Below are positions 48,422-58,100 of a stretch of DNA of 64,000 nt, piece after piece. A model generated the notes under the pieces. That model was not told the origin of the DNA, searched no databases, and worked only from the letters and a program-made list of their open reading frames with translations. Made by a program: the position numbers and the translations under genes. Source of the DNA: JBAOHV01 sp037045265. Its GTDB lineage: Bacteria; Actinomycetota; Acidimicrobiia; Acidimicrobiales; Microtrichaceae. The stretch covers positions 434,001 to 498,000 of the forward strand of contig JBAOHV010000019.1 of the NCBI GenBank assembly GCA_037045265.1. The letters are read 5' to 3'. The stretch's first letter is position 1. Each line of letters opens with the position of its first letter.

Positions 48422-50710
48422 GCGCGGCGGAGACGACACGGGCGGTGCGACGCGGAGCGCTGATCGCGGCCGAAGCGGGGCTGCTCATCCTGGCTCTCGG
48501 AGTGATCACCAGCTTCAACCGGGTCTTCACCGGCTGGTCGTGGTGGTCGCAGTTGGCCATACCCGTCGCCGGGGCGTGGGCGATGACGATCGCCGCGCGG
48601 CGGCTCCGCTTCGGAGCTGTACCGAGCACCGTGCTCCAGGTGGTCGCCGCGGCGCTCGTTCTCGGGTGGGTGTTCCTCGCTGATCACCTCCGTCTCGGTG
48701 TCCCGATGGCCGGCGCCTTGTCCGAAGCGGCGTACCAGGTCCGTGCCTCGTTCTCGCCGTTCACGCAGCTCGTGGCTCCGGTTCCACCCAGCAATGGGTT
48801 CCTCCTGGTGATCGCTGCGGGGATGTGGGCGATGGTCGTGTTCGCCGACGTCGCCTCCATACGATTCCGCGCTCCGGTCCAGGCTGTGTTGCCGTACCTG
48901 GCGGCGTTCCTGGCACTCGGGCTGCTCGCCCGCGACAGCGGCCGAGCCACTGCGTCCATCGTCGTGGGGCTGTCGCTCGCGGTGTTCGCCGCGACCCAGC
49001 GCGCGCTCGCTGCCAGCGAGCTCCGGTGGGTGGACGGTCGGGCCGCAGCCGGCACCAGGGCGGTCGCGGCCACCACTCTCGCGGTGGCCCTGGTTGCGGT
49101 CACAGGCGGCGCTCTGGGCGGCCGGCTCGTCCCGGGTGGCGACGAACCCGTGCTCGATCTGCGTGGCTACGCAAGACGTGACGACCGCCGGACGCTCGTC
49201 AGCCCGTTCGTGAGCATCAGGTCGCTGTTGGGAGAACGATCCGACCAGATCATGTTCCGCGTCGAGGCGGCCGAACCGTCGTACTGGCGCCTGACGGCAT
49301 TGGACCGCTACGACGAGACCCAGGACATCTGGGTGTCGCGTGGCAACTACCGCCCGGTCGATGGCGAACTGGACCCGGCGCTCGATCCGTCGGTGCAGAC
49401 ATCGACGCTGGTCCAGCGCTTCCGGATCGACGGGCTCGCGGCCGGGTGGCTTCCCGCTGCGTATGCACCGGCCGAGATCAGCAGCGACACCGAGGTGCGC
49501 TACGACGGCGATTCGGCGTCGCTGCTCACCAACGACCGCTCGACCGCCGATGATCCGCTCGAGTACGACCTGCGCTCAGAGCTTCCTGACTTCGCGGGCG
49601 CGTTCGAAGAGATCGATCCGGTCGCCCCGGAGGGGTTGGATCCAGAACTGAGCAGACAGATCGAGTTGTCGCCCGAGGTCAGCGAATCGCTCGGAGCGGC
49701 GTTCAGGAACGCCCGCGACGTCGAGTCCATCGACATCGACGACCCGGTGCAGCAGCTCCTCGTCCTGCAGGACTGGTTCCGCGAGGAGTTCAGCTACGAC
49801 GAGACCGTCGACTTCTCCGAGGCCGACGACCCACTCACCGAGTTCATCGAGACGCGTCGCGGCTTCTGTCAGCAGTTCTCCTCCACGTTCGCGCTCATCG
49901 CTCGCAGCCTCGGCCTGCCGAGCCGGGTCGCAGTCGGCTTCACCCCCGGCGACACGGAGTCGGGAGAGGACGGCGACACCGAGTACGTGGTGAGAGGACG
50001 TCACGCCCATGCCTGGCCAGAGGTCCACCTGAGCGGAGCGGGCTGGGTGCCGTTCGAGCCGACCCCCCAGCGGGGGGACCCACAGGGCGAGAACCACACA
50101 GGTGCCGAACCCGAGCAGGCACCACCACCGGTCGAGCCGGCGACCTCCACCACAGTCCACTGCCGCCGACGACCCGGCCGCGACGTCGTCGGTGCCGGCA
50201 CCGTCGACCTCGGTTGTGGCCGGGGCGGATCCGCGGGCGAGCGAGCTTCCACGACCGTCCCCCGGGTCCCCGGATCGCACGAGCAACTCGACCAGGATTG
50301 CACTGGCCGCCTCGGCGATGGCAGTGATCGCTGCGCTGATCGTCCTCCTGGGGCGGCTCCGTTCACACCTCGCCAGGTCGCGCGGCCCGGACGAAGTGGT
50401 TGCGGACGCGTGGGCATCGGCCCTGCGGAGCCTCGCCCGGACGGGACGGCGCCCGTCGACGGGCGACACACCTATCGACTTCGCTCGTCGCGTGGACAGC
50501 GAGATCGGGGAGCTGCTGCTTCCCCTGGCGAAGCTCGAGACCCGGCGACGCTACGGCCCGGACGTGCCCGGCTCGGACGAAGCTGTCCGGGCCGAAGCGC
50601 AGGCCGAGAAGGTCGGCGAGATGCTGCGGGCGGGCAGTGTCACGGGCAGAGTCAGGAGTCGTCGTCGGGTCGGCGCAGGCGGTCCTTCGCCTTGGACCCG
50701 ACGTCGTTGA
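48418..50710 (+). CDS. TgpA-like membrane transglutaminase (one frameshift)
   Basis: A multidomain envelope protein. About six membrane helices fill residues 12-225 (DUF3488-like), followed by an extracytoplasmic transglutaminase domain. Its catalytic Cys is in ETRRGFCQQFSSTFALIARS near residue 483, His in RGRHAHAWPEVHL near residue 529, and the third element in GWVPFEPTP. A Pro/Ser/Thr linker, one membrane helix (IALAASAMAVIAALIVLLG) and a cytoplasmic tail resembling DUF4129 follow. The frame breaks near 50150 in the linker; one extra base explains it. The last 59 bases overlap the end of the convergent DUF3040 gene, so the very end may be misread. Confidence 0.9.
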
Positions 50711-51036
50711 AGTAGCCCTTGAGCCCGCCAGCCGCGCAGAGCCTGCGTGGCCTCGTTCATGCCCGCTCGACCAAGTCGGCGGGCGTTCGACTCCACGAAG
50801 ATCGCCGCCGCGACCATTCCCAGGAATCCGACGAACGCCGCCAGGTGACTCACCGTGAGGAGGAAGACCGTCAGGACCAGCGCCGCGATCAGCGCCGTCA
50901 GCCCCCACTTCAGCTTGCGCAGGGCATCCGAGTAGACCGTCGTCGACCCGACCTGACGGGCCAGGTCAGGGTCGGTCGCGCGCAGATTCGCCTCTATCTC
51001 ACCAAGGATCCGCTGCTCCTCCTCTGAAAGAGGCAT
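50652..51036 (-). CDS. DUF3040 family protein (one frameshift)
   Basis: ATG 51036 starts MPLSEEEQRILGEIEANLRA, the standard DUF3040 opening, then VYSDALRKLKWG and two membrane helices at about residues 45-85, and NARRLGRAGMNE. The frame breaks near 50733. Removing one G gives LRAGGLKGYFNDVGSKAKDR and a stop at 50652-50654. About 128 residues, as for the family. The function is unknown, although DUF3040 proteins are common and small in Actinomycetota. It lies upstream of the convergent transglutaminase gene end, and downstream of dinB on the same strand. Confidence 0.88.
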
Positions 51037-51112
51037 CAGCACCCACCCCCTCGGTACGGCAGCTCGCACCAGACGAACGCTCGACGGCCGGTCCACGACA
51101 TGATCCCACACC

Positions 51113-52439
51113 CTATCCGGATGATCCACGGCCTGACCGGTCGGGGTCGGATTTTCCCTCCCCGTCAGCGACTTCGTCAGGCCCCCATTGCGCCGACGTC
51201 GACCGCGCCCGCCGTCCGGCCAATCGGGCTGGCCGTATGAGCGAGTCACCGAAGCGCCCCCGGATCGCATCGACAGCCTGGTTGGCCGCGTCCCAGGTCT
51301 CCCCAAGGAGCTGCCCCTGCGTACCACCCTCGCCGGTCGGCACCAGACCGAGGCTCATCTGCTCCACCGGCACCTCCTCGACCAGGTTGTTGACCCCAAG
51401 GCCGACCAGGCGCACCCCACGGCCGAGGCCGACCCTCTCCAGGAGGGTCCAGCCCGCGTCGAGGAGCTCGGTTCCCCGGTCGGTCGCCCTGTCCAGGGTC
51501 ATCGACCGGGTCAGCGTCGTGAAGTCGCCGTAGCGGATCTTGAGCTGCACGGTACGTCCCTTGAGGCGCTGTCGGCGCAGCCGGAACGCGACCGCGTCGC
51601 TCATCCGCACGAGCTCCGGGCGGAGCTGGTCGAAGGTCGTGAGGTCGACGGCGAAGGTCTCCTCGTGGCTGATCGACCTGGGCGTGCGATCGGCGATCAC
51701 CTCACGGTCGTCGATCCCCCGGGCCAGAGCGCTCAGGTGTTCGGCTGCACCCGGTCCGAGACTTGCCCTGAGTGCTGCGGGTGGTGTGCCGCGACAGGTC
51801 GCCGACCGTTGCGATGCCGAGCCGCTGCAGCTTCTGGAGGGTCTTGGGTCCCACTCCCCACAGGTCACCCACCGGCAGCGGATGGAGGAAGTCCAGCTCG
51901 GTTCCGGCCTCGACCACATGCACGCCGGAGCCCTCGACCGGACCGTTCCTACTGGCACGTGGCTTCGCCCGGTTCGTGGCCAGCTTCGCCAGGAACTTGT
52001 TCGGCGCGACCCCGATCGAACAAGCGAGGGACTCCGCTTCTCGTACCGCTGAACGAAGATCATGGGCGACACGACCCGTGGGTCCGAGCCGCCTGGCGGT
52101 TCCGGTCATGTCCAGGAACGCCTCGTCGAGGCTGAGCGGTTCCACCAACGGTGTGACGGTGGAGAACAGCTCCATGAGACGAGCGGACACCTCGGAGTAG
52201 TGCGGATGGTCGCCCGGCAAGAAGACGGCTTCGGGACAGAGCCTCCTGGCGCGCACCGCCGGCATGGCCGAATGGATGCCGTAGCTGCGGGCCTCGTAGG
52301 AGGCGGCCGCCACCACTCCCCGCGCTCCCGACCCCCCGACGACGACCGGCCGACCCCGCAGCTCGGGGTGACGGAGCAGCTCAACCGACGCGAAGAACGC
52401 GTCCATGTCGACGTGGATGATCGTGCGGTCCGGCGCCAC
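51113..52439 (-). CDS. dinB: DNA polymerase IV (one frameshift)
   Basis: A Y-family translesion polymerase. A GTG at 52439 starts the palm with IIHVDMDAFFASVELLRHPE, with catalytic Asp residues in VDMD and in EPLSLDEAFLDMTG near residue 100. SIGVAPNKFLAKLATNRAKP and the helix-hairpin-helix region LPVGDLWGVGPKTLQKLQRL follow. After a break near 51775, where one extra base separates the segments, the little finger continues with RSISHEETFAVDLTTFDQLR. After repair about 442 residues. The C-terminus after residue 370 lacks an obvious clamp-binding motif. Such genes are usually SOS-controlled; no LexA box was identified. Confidence 0.92.
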
Positions 52440-52475
52440 AGCCCCAGCCTCCCACGTCCGATCGGTCGCACCCCT

Positions 52476-53003
52476 TCAGAGGCGCCTGACCGACAGCTCC
52501 GCCAGGCTCGCCCCCAGGATCTCGTATCGGAAAGAGCTGTATGGGCCATCGCGATCACCCAGCCACTCGAGCAGCGGTTCGCTCACCCACCGATGGGCGT
52601 CGCCCAGACGTTCCGCACACGACATCTCGTCCACCCAAGCGGCGCTGACGACGATGCCGTCCGGGTCGTCGCCGATGGCCAGCACACCGCTGACCTCGAC
52701 CGCCCGGTGCACCTCGACACGCAAACGCCAGCCGAGATCGGGTGCCTCGGCGACGACCTCGTAGGCCGGACCTCCCCACGAGACGACTTCCAGGCCAGTC
52801 TCCTCACGCACTTCGCGTGTCAGGCCCCGCACCAGCTCCTCGCCGGCGTCGATGACGCCTCCCGGCGGGGTCCAGTCGACCAGCCCTCCTCGCCGGCGGT
52901 TCTCGACCAGGAGCACCGCGGTCGGATCGCCGACAGCGCCTGTCGACGAGATCGATGCCGACTCGATCACCGCGCCCCCTACCAGCCACTCACGCACGAG
53001 CAC
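52476..53003 (-). CDS. NUDIX hydrolase
   Basis: The NUDIX box is GGVIDAGEELVRGLTREVRE followed by ETGL, matching the family pattern with WTPPGG before it. About 175 residues starting at GTG 53003; another GTG at 52997 is possible, and longer in-frame starts overlap the promoter of the next gene. It stops 36 bases before the dinB start, so the two are probably co-transcribed. A link with DNA repair (nucleotide-pool cleaning) is a guess only. The substrate is unknown. Confidence 0.88.
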   Translation of the reverse strand: MLVREWLVGGAVIESASISSTGAVGDPTAVLLVENRRRGGLVDWTPPGGVIDAGEELVRGLTREVREETGLEVVSWGGPAYEVVAEAPDLGWRLRVEVHRAVEVSGVLAIGDDPDGIVVSAAWVDEMSCAERLGDAHRWVSEPLLEWLGDRDGPYSSFRYEILGASLAELSVRRL

Positions 53004-53118
53004 GAGTCTGCCAAACACGTTGCACCTACGTGGTCGCTGCGCCGGTTCGGACTTGATGCATGATGATCGACGACAAGGGCGCCGCGGCCGATGCGGGGCC
53101 CGCACCAAGGGGGTACCG

Positions 53119-54555
53119 ATGAACCGGCGCGGCAAGGTGATGCTGTCGATGCTGCTCGCTGTCGTGTCAGCGCTCGCGCTGGTTGCAGGCGCGTGCGGGG
53201 ACTCGGGGGGCGGTGACAGCGCGGGTGGCGACACGAGCTCCACGCTGCGGGTGCCCGAAGACCACTCCACCATCCAGGAAGCGGTCGACGCTGCCGAGGC
53301 CGGCGACCTGGTTCTGATCAGCCCCGGGGTCTACAAGGAGGCCGTCAAGGTCACGACCGAGGACCTGACGATCCGCGGGCTCGATCGCAACGAGGTGATC
53401 CTCGACGGCGAGTTCGAACTGGACAACGGGATCTTCGTCGTCGAGGCCGACGGCGTCGCCGTCGAGAACATGACCGCTCGCAACTACACATCGAACGGCT
53501 TCTACTGGACCGGTGTCGAGGGGTACCGGGGCAGCTACCTGACCGCCTACCGAAACGGCGACTACGGCGTCTATGCGTTCGACTCGGTCGAGGGGCAGTT
53601 CGACAACTCGCTCGGCTCGGGCAGCCCCGACGCCGGCTTCTACATCGGTGAGTGCTACCCGTGCACGGCGGTGATCGACAACGTCATCTCCGAGTACAAC
53701 GGCCTGGGATACTCAGGTACGAACTCCGGCGGCGATCTGTACATCGTCAACTCGACCTTCCGCCACAACCGTGCAGGCATCGTTCCCAACAGCGGCAGCT
53801 ACGAGCTCTGCTACCCCGGCCGCGAGAACACGATCGTCGGCAACCTGGTCCACGACAACAACGAGGACGAGAACCCGGCGATCGACGTCGCGCTGCTCGC
53901 CCACGGCAACGGGATCCTCGTCGCCGGCAGTGTGAAGAACGTGGTCGAACGCAACAGGGTGTGGAACCACGACCGCACGGGGATCGGCCTCGTGCCGTTC
54001 CCCGAGGAGGATGCCAGCGACCTGGCCCCTGACCAGAGCGAATGGGGAACGAGCTGCGAGGAGACACACGACGCACAGGTTCCGCCGATCCCCGAAGAGG
54101 ACTGCAAGTCCGTCGACGGGCTGCTCGAGGGCTGCGTCGTCTTCTGGAACCCCTACGACAACCGGGTGGTCGAGAACGTGGTCGAGGGCTCCGGGGTCGC
54201 TGATCTTGCCGTCGGATCGGTCGACCTGCTCGGCACGGGTGAGACGACCGACATGTTGCGGAACTGCTTCTCGGGCAACACGTTCTCGACGTCGGCCCCG
54301 GCGCAGCTTGAGGCTCTTGCGCCGTGTGAGGGCACCGGCAGCGGCGACTGGAACTCCGGCGCGCTGGACCTGCTCGGCCTGTTCGGCCAGCCGGCAGCCG
54401 CGCCGCCGAAGGAGACCTACAAGAGCACGCCGGTGCCCGAGCCCCAGCCGAACATGCCTGACGCCTCGACTTCTCCGGCACGACCGGCCACCGATGTTCC
54501 GGCCCGGATCGACCTGGCATCGATCCAGGTCCCGGACAAGCCCGCGGGCGCGTGA
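53119..54555 (+). CDS. exported right-handed beta-helix protein, probable lipoprotein
   Basis: ATG 53119, with AAGGGGGT upstream, begins a signal peptide (MNRRGKVMLSMLLAVVSALA) and a lipobox-like VAGAC with the Cys near residue 27. A Gly/Ser linker follows, then STIQEAVDAAEAGDLVLISP followed by GVYKE, the classic start of NosD/CASH-type right-handed parallel beta-helix repeats. Repeated GI/NxV turns run to about residue 340 (VENMTARNYTSNGF, VIDNVISEYNG, VVERNRVWNH). Several Cys residues may form disulfides. The C-terminal 70 residues are Pro-rich. Function is unknown: carbohydrate binding or hydrolysis is plausible. The stop overlaps the next gene by GTGA. Confidence 0.85.
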   Translation: MNRRGKVMLSMLLAVVSALALVAGACGDSGGGDSAGGDTSSTLRVPEDHSTIQEAVDAAEAGDLVLISPGVYKEAVKVTTEDLTIRGLDRNEVILDGEFELDNGIFVVEADGVAVENMTARNYTSNGFYWTGVEGYRGSYLTAYRNGDYGVYAFDSVEGQFDNSLGSGSPDAGFYIGECYPCTAVIDNVISEYNGLGYSGTNSGGDLYIVNSTFRHNRAGIVPNSGSYELCYPGRENTIVGNLVHDNNEDENPAIDVALLAHGNGILVAGSVKNVVERNRVWNHDRTGIGLVPFPEEDASDLAPDQSEWGTSCEETHDAQVPPIPEEDCKSVDGLLEGCVVFWNPYDNRVVENVVEGSGVADLAVGSVDLLGTGETTDMLRNCFSGNTFSTSAPAQLEALAPCEGTGSGDWNSGALDLLGLFGQPAAAPPKETYKSTPVPEPQPNMPDASTSPARPATDVPARIDLASIQVPDKPAGA

Positions 54556-55529
54556 CGAAGCCGACGAGATCCCGGTTCCCGCTCCGGATGGCCGCCGCGT
54601 TCGTCGCGGCGGCCATCGTCGCGCTGGGCGCCACCGCATGCACCGACGGCCCTGATCCGCTGGCGATCGATGGTGCATCGGCGACCGGCGCTCCGACCGA
54701 GGGTGGCGCTCCGGCCGAGGGGGGCGCTGCCCCCGTCCGGCACCTGGGCCCTCAGGGAACCGTCGGGCAGTTCGTCGTGGAGTGCGGCTACAGCCACTCG
54801 GCCCCTGACGACCCGATCGTCTACCCGGGCCAGCCCGGCATGTCACATGAGCACGACTTCTTCGGCAACGTGACCACCGATGCCGACTCGACGCTCGAGT
54901 CGCTCTCGGCCGGAGACACCACCTGCCAGAACCAACTCGACACCGCCGCCTACTGGGCACCGGCGCTGTACGACCACGGCCAGGCCGTCACGCCCAGGCT
55001 CGGAACCGCCTACTACCGCGCGGCGCCGGGTGTCGATCCTTCCTCGGTGGTCGCCTTTCCTCCCGGCTTCAGGATCATCGCCGGTGACCTGACGGCCACC
55101 GAGGACGACCCGCGCCCGGTCGACATCGCCGGGTGGAGCTGCGGTGTCTCGACCCGACTGTCGAGTGCGCCACCGACCTGCCCGACCAGCGCTCCCCTGC
55201 GGGCTGTCATCACTTTCCCCGACTGCTGGGACGGTTCGAACATCGACAGCAGCGACCACCGGTCCCACATGGCCAACAGCGTCGGTGGGCGCTGTCCGAC
55301 GACCCATCCGGTGTCGCTGCCACAGCTCACGTTCGCGATCACCTATCCGGTATCAGGCCCCGGACACGACCTGTCGCTCGCGTCCGGATCCCCCTACGGC
55401 ATCCACTCGGACTTCGTGAACGCGTGGAACCAGGAGGAGCTGGAGAGCAAGGTGGCCCTCTGCATCCACCGCGATGCCGTGTGCGGACTGTCCTCGAACC
55501 GCTCCGAGGACCCGCTGTTCTCGGGCTGA
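54552..55529 (+). CDS. exported DUF1996 protein
   Basis: GTG 54552 overlaps the beta-helix stop, so the two are translationally coupled. A signal sequence with lipobox-like LGATAC (Cys near residue 30) precedes an Ala/Gly/Pro linker. The DUF1996 domain follows: QFVVECGYSHSAPDDPIVYP, MSHEHDFFGN near residue 98, VITFPDCWDGSNIDSSDH, and CPTTHPVSLPQLTFAI near residue 250. The GIHSDFVNAW segment near residue 285 fits too. His and Asp residues in these motifs could bind metal or sugar. The domain is known from actinobacteria and fungi with no established activity. The frame is intact at 325 residues. Confidence 0.9.
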   Translation: MTKPTRSRFPLRMAAAFVAAAIVALGATACTDGPDPLAIDGASATGAPTEGGAPAEGGAAPVRHLGPQGTVGQFVVECGYSHSAPDDPIVYPGQPGMSHEHDFFGNVTTDADSTLESLSAGDTTCQNQLDTAAYWAPALYDHGQAVTPRLGTAYYRAAPGVDPSSVVAFPPGFRIIAGDLTATEDDPRPVDIAGWSCGVSTRLSSAPPTCPTSAPLRAVITFPDCWDGSNIDSSDHRSHMANSVGGRCPTTHPVSLPQLTFAITYPVSGPGHDLSLASGSPYGIHSDFVNAWNQEELESKVALCIHRDAVCGLSSNRSEDPLFSG

Positions 55530-55533
55530 CCGC

Positions 55534-55965
55534 TCAGCTGTCGGCCTCGACCCGGATCCGTCCGTCCATGCCGGCGGTGGCCGTGCCGTGCAGCGAGCAG
55601 TAGTACGGGTAGAGCTCGTCGTCCTCGACCACGAGCGTCCCGGTGGCGCCCGGCTGGAAGTCCTCGACCGTGATCGTCTCGAACTGGTCCTTCTCGACCG
55701 GTACGACGTTGTGGGGGTTGCGGCCGCGGTTCTCGAAGACGATCTTCGTGCCCGGCGAGACAGTGACGAACTTCGCCTCGAACTTGTTGTCCTTGGCGTC
55801 GATGACGATCTCGTCCCGGCCCGTCATGTCGACGAACTCGCTGTCTGGAACCTCAGGCAGATCCGTGGATCCACTGCCCGACGAGTCGTCGCCGCAGGAT
55901 GAAGCTGCAGCGACGAGCACCACGATGCCGACGAACGCCACCACGGACCTGTTGAGGTTTCGCAT
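55534..55965 (-). CDS. cupredoxin (plastocyanin-like) lipoprotein
   Basis: A 143-residue exported protein. The signal peptide VVAFVGIVVLVAAASSC ends in a lipobox-type Cys near residue 24, followed by a Ser/Gly linker. The cupredoxin domain shows type 1 copper ligands in the right order: His in GRNPHNVVPV, Cys and His in YYCSLHG, and Met in TAGMDGRI. It probably carries electrons or binds copper outside the membrane. It converges with the DUF1996 gene, four bases between stops. Loss of these ligands would argue against copper, and they are all present. Confidence 0.92.
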   Translation of the reverse strand: MRNLNRSVVAFVGIVVLVAAASSCGDDSSGSGSTDLPEVPDSEFVDMTGRDEIVIDAKDNKFEAKFVTVSPGTKIVFENRGRNPHNVVPVEKDQFETITVEDFQPGATGTLVVEDDELYPYYCSLHGTATAGMDGRIRVEADS

Positions 55966-56030
55966 GCCGGCGACTCTACCGGGCTGGTTGCGCGGCCTGG
56001 AAGGGCCGCCAGCAGTGACAACCGGCTCGC

Positions 56031-56768
56031 TCAGTCGCGGACCCGGACCTCACCCGGTGCACCGTCTGCCAGACGGTCCTGGACGACCGCGTCCCCGATC
56101 TCGACCGGTGCCCCCGGGGTCTCGGCGGTCGCCGTCGCGGCGTTGTCGGTCGAGGGCGAGGCGTCGCTGTCGTTGACGAGGAGCAGGACCCCGGCGGTCG
56201 TCGCCGCAACCACGAGACCGATCGCGGGGATCAGTAGTCGGCCCCGCAGACGACGCATCCGCGGCTCGACGACAGCGGCGGATTCGACCATCAACTCGAG
56301 CAGCTGCGCCTCCACTTCGTCCGCAGGGCGGCGCAGCGCGGCACCGAGGACGTCGAGATCGGGGGAGCGCAGAGTGATCTCGCGACCCGGGGGCATCTCG
56401 CGCATCGCATAGACCATGGCCAGGTAGCGGGCGAGCACATCACGTTGGTGAGCAGCGGCGTCGAGCGCGACCTGGTGGGCGCCCACCGAGAGGATGCCCT
56501 CGTCCAGGTCGATCACCAGACGCGACCGTTCGGGGATCAGCTTCGTCGTCGCGATGCCGTACAGCGCTGTCAGGACCCCCAGGTCCGGGTCGAGCACGGG
56601 CTTGCGACCGGTCTCGACCTCGAGAAGCTCGATCGGGTCCCAGTCGTCGCCAAGGGCATCGGCTGCTTCTGCCAGGGTGTAGCCCTGCGCCAGACGCGCC
56701 TCGGCGAGAAGCGTCCCCAGGCGCTTCGGCGGAAGCAACAGCTCGTCGGACAGTTCGTCGGTGGTCAT
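56031..56768 (-). CDS. XRE-type helix-turn-helix protein with C-terminal membrane anchor
   Basis: ATG 56768 has AGGAGA nine bases before it. The 245-residue protein starts with a helix-turn-helix (KRLGTLLAEARLAQGYTLAE, then AADALGDDWDPIELLEVETG). A middle helical region includes GREITLRSPDLDVLGAALRR. One membrane helix (LLIPAIGLVVAATTAGVLLLV, near residue 190) and a 40-residue acidic, Thr/Ala-rich end follow. This HTH-inside, tail-outside topology recalls RodZ, but the rest is not RodZ-like. It may be a membrane-tethered regulator. Its function is unknown. It diverges from the small membrane protein at 56881. Confidence 0.75.
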   Translation of the reverse strand: MTTDELSDELLLPPKRLGTLLAEARLAQGYTLAEAADALGDDWDPIELLEVETGRKPVLDPDLGVLTALYGIATTKLIPERSRLVIDLDEGILSVGAHQVALDAAAHQRDVLARYLAMVYAMREMPPGREITLRSPDLDVLGAALRRPADEVEAQLLELMVESAAVVEPRMRRLRGRLLIPAIGLVVAATTAGVLLLVNDSDASPSTDNAATATAETPGAPVEIGDAVVQDRLADGAPGEVRVRD

Positions 56769-56880
56769 CGTCAATCTCCTGGCGGATCGCCCTTCGCCAC
56801 CACGATCGGCACGTCGGAGCAGCGCCTTGACCATTGGCATCGATCGCCGGCTGGGCAGATCCCCCACCTAACATCGAGCG

Positions 56881-57231
56881 ATGGCCACCCCCCGCCGCTC
56901 CCCGACCCCGCCCTCACCGACCCCGCCGTCGACGATCCCCCGCGGATCCGACCCTGAGTCCGAGCTGCCCTCTGTCCTCGCACGCGTCCTGGCGTTCGGC
57001 TCGGTACTCCTGGGCGGGGCTGCCGGCGCTCTGATCGGCTACGCCTTCGCCGAGCTCGGCGGGTTCGAGGGTGCGGCCGGCGGTGCAGTGACCCTGCTGT
57101 CAGCACTCGTCGGGGCAGGAGGGGTTGCCGTCGTGGCGGTCCTGACGCTGAGGGCGTTCGGCGAATGGCACACGATCCGCTCGACCGGGGATCCCGGCGC
57201 GGCTCGTAGCGCTGGGCGGCCGGACCGATGA
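56881..57231 (+). CDS. small Pro-rich membrane protein
   Basis: A 116-residue protein with a Pro/Ser/Thr-rich start (residues 1-30) and two hydrophobic Gly/Ala-rich helices (LARVLAFGSVLLGGAAGALI, then VTLLSALVGAGGVAVVAVLTL). It has no recognised family. The stop overlaps the next start by ATGA, so it is translated together with the inositol-monophosphatase-family gene. The intact frame and coupling support a real gene. Confidence 0.7.
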   Translation: MATPRRSPTPPSPTPPSTIPRGSDPESELPSVLARVLAFGSVLLGGAAGALIGYAFAELGGFEGAAGGAVTLLSALVGAGGVAVVAVLTLRAFGEWHTIRSTGDPGAARSAGRPDR

Positions 57232-58073
57232 CGCACTCCGACACGGAGCGGTCGAACGCTGAGCTCCTCGCCGCTGCACATGCCGCGGCGGCGGCCGCAG
57301 TCGATCTGATCCACACGCGCCGCCCCACGAGGTTCGGCGTCACACGCAAGTCGACTCCGACGGACCTGGTGACAGAGATGGACACGGCTTCGGAACGTGT
57401 CATCCGGGCGGTGATCGGTTCCCTGCGACCTGACGACTTGGTCGTCGGCGAAGAGGGCGGGGCCCGTCACAGCGACGGTTCCCCTGCCGCTGTCAGTGCC
57501 GACGGCACCGACGAGCCCGTCATCTGGTACGTCGACCCCATCGACGGCACGACCAACTACGTCTACGACCATCCGGGCTACAACGTGTCGATCGCCGCGA
57601 CCGCCGGTGGCCGGACGGTGGCGGCGGTGGTGGCCGACCCGACCCACGCACGCACCTACTGGGCCTCCGCAGGCGGTGGCGCATGGTGCAACGGAAGTCG
57701 CCTCCACCTCGGCGCTGCCGCACCGATTCCCGAAGCACTCGTCGCGACCGGCTTCGCGTACGACCCCGAGCGCCGTGCACGCCAGGGTTCGGTAGTGGCG
57801 GAGTTGCTGCCGCGGATCCGCGACATCCGCCGGATGGGTGCCGCTGCACTCGACCTGTGCTCCGTCGCGGCTGGTCGTGTGGACGCCTACTACGAGGTCG
57901 GCCTGTCCATGTGGGACCTGGCCGCCGGTGCGCTCGTCGCCACCGAGGCCGGGGCACGCCTGGGTTCCCTCGACGGAGGAGATGTCAGGCCGGGGTCGGT
58001 GCTCGCTGCGCACCCGGAGCGCTTCGACGAGCTGCGCGAGCTGCTCGAAGGGCTCGGCTCCACGACGCTCTGA
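57228..58073 (+). CDS. inositol monophosphatase family protein
   Basis: A 281-residue Mg-dependent phosphatase. The metal-binding motifs are VGEEGG near residue 73, WYVDPIDGTTNYVYDHPGYN near residue 103 and SMWDLAAGALVATEAGARLG near residue 225. It may act on inositol phosphate, fructose-1,6-bisphosphate, histidinol phosphate or 3'-phosphoadenosine phosphate; the family motif does not separate these. It starts at ATG 57228, coupled to the small membrane protein. The frame is intact. Confidence 0.92.
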   Translation: MTHSDTERSNAELLAAAHAAAAAAVDLIHTRRPTRFGVTRKSTPTDLVTEMDTASERVIRAVIGSLRPDDLVVGEEGGARHSDGSPAAVSADGTDEPVIWYVDPIDGTTNYVYDHPGYNVSIAATAGGRTVAAVVADPTHARTYWASAGGGAWCNGSRLHLGAAAPIPEALVATGFAYDPERRARQGSVVAELLPRIRDIRRMGAAALDLCSVAAGRVDAYYEVGLSMWDLAAGALVATEAGARLGSLDGGDVRPGSVLAAHPERFDELRELLEGLGSTTL

Positions 58074-58100
58074 AGGACGCGGCACGGCGATCGGTGCTGC

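Noticed and set aside
52062..53063. A 333-codon plus-strand frame opposite dinB and the NUDIX gene
   Set aside because: Shadow of two clear minus-strand genes; no recognisable domain.
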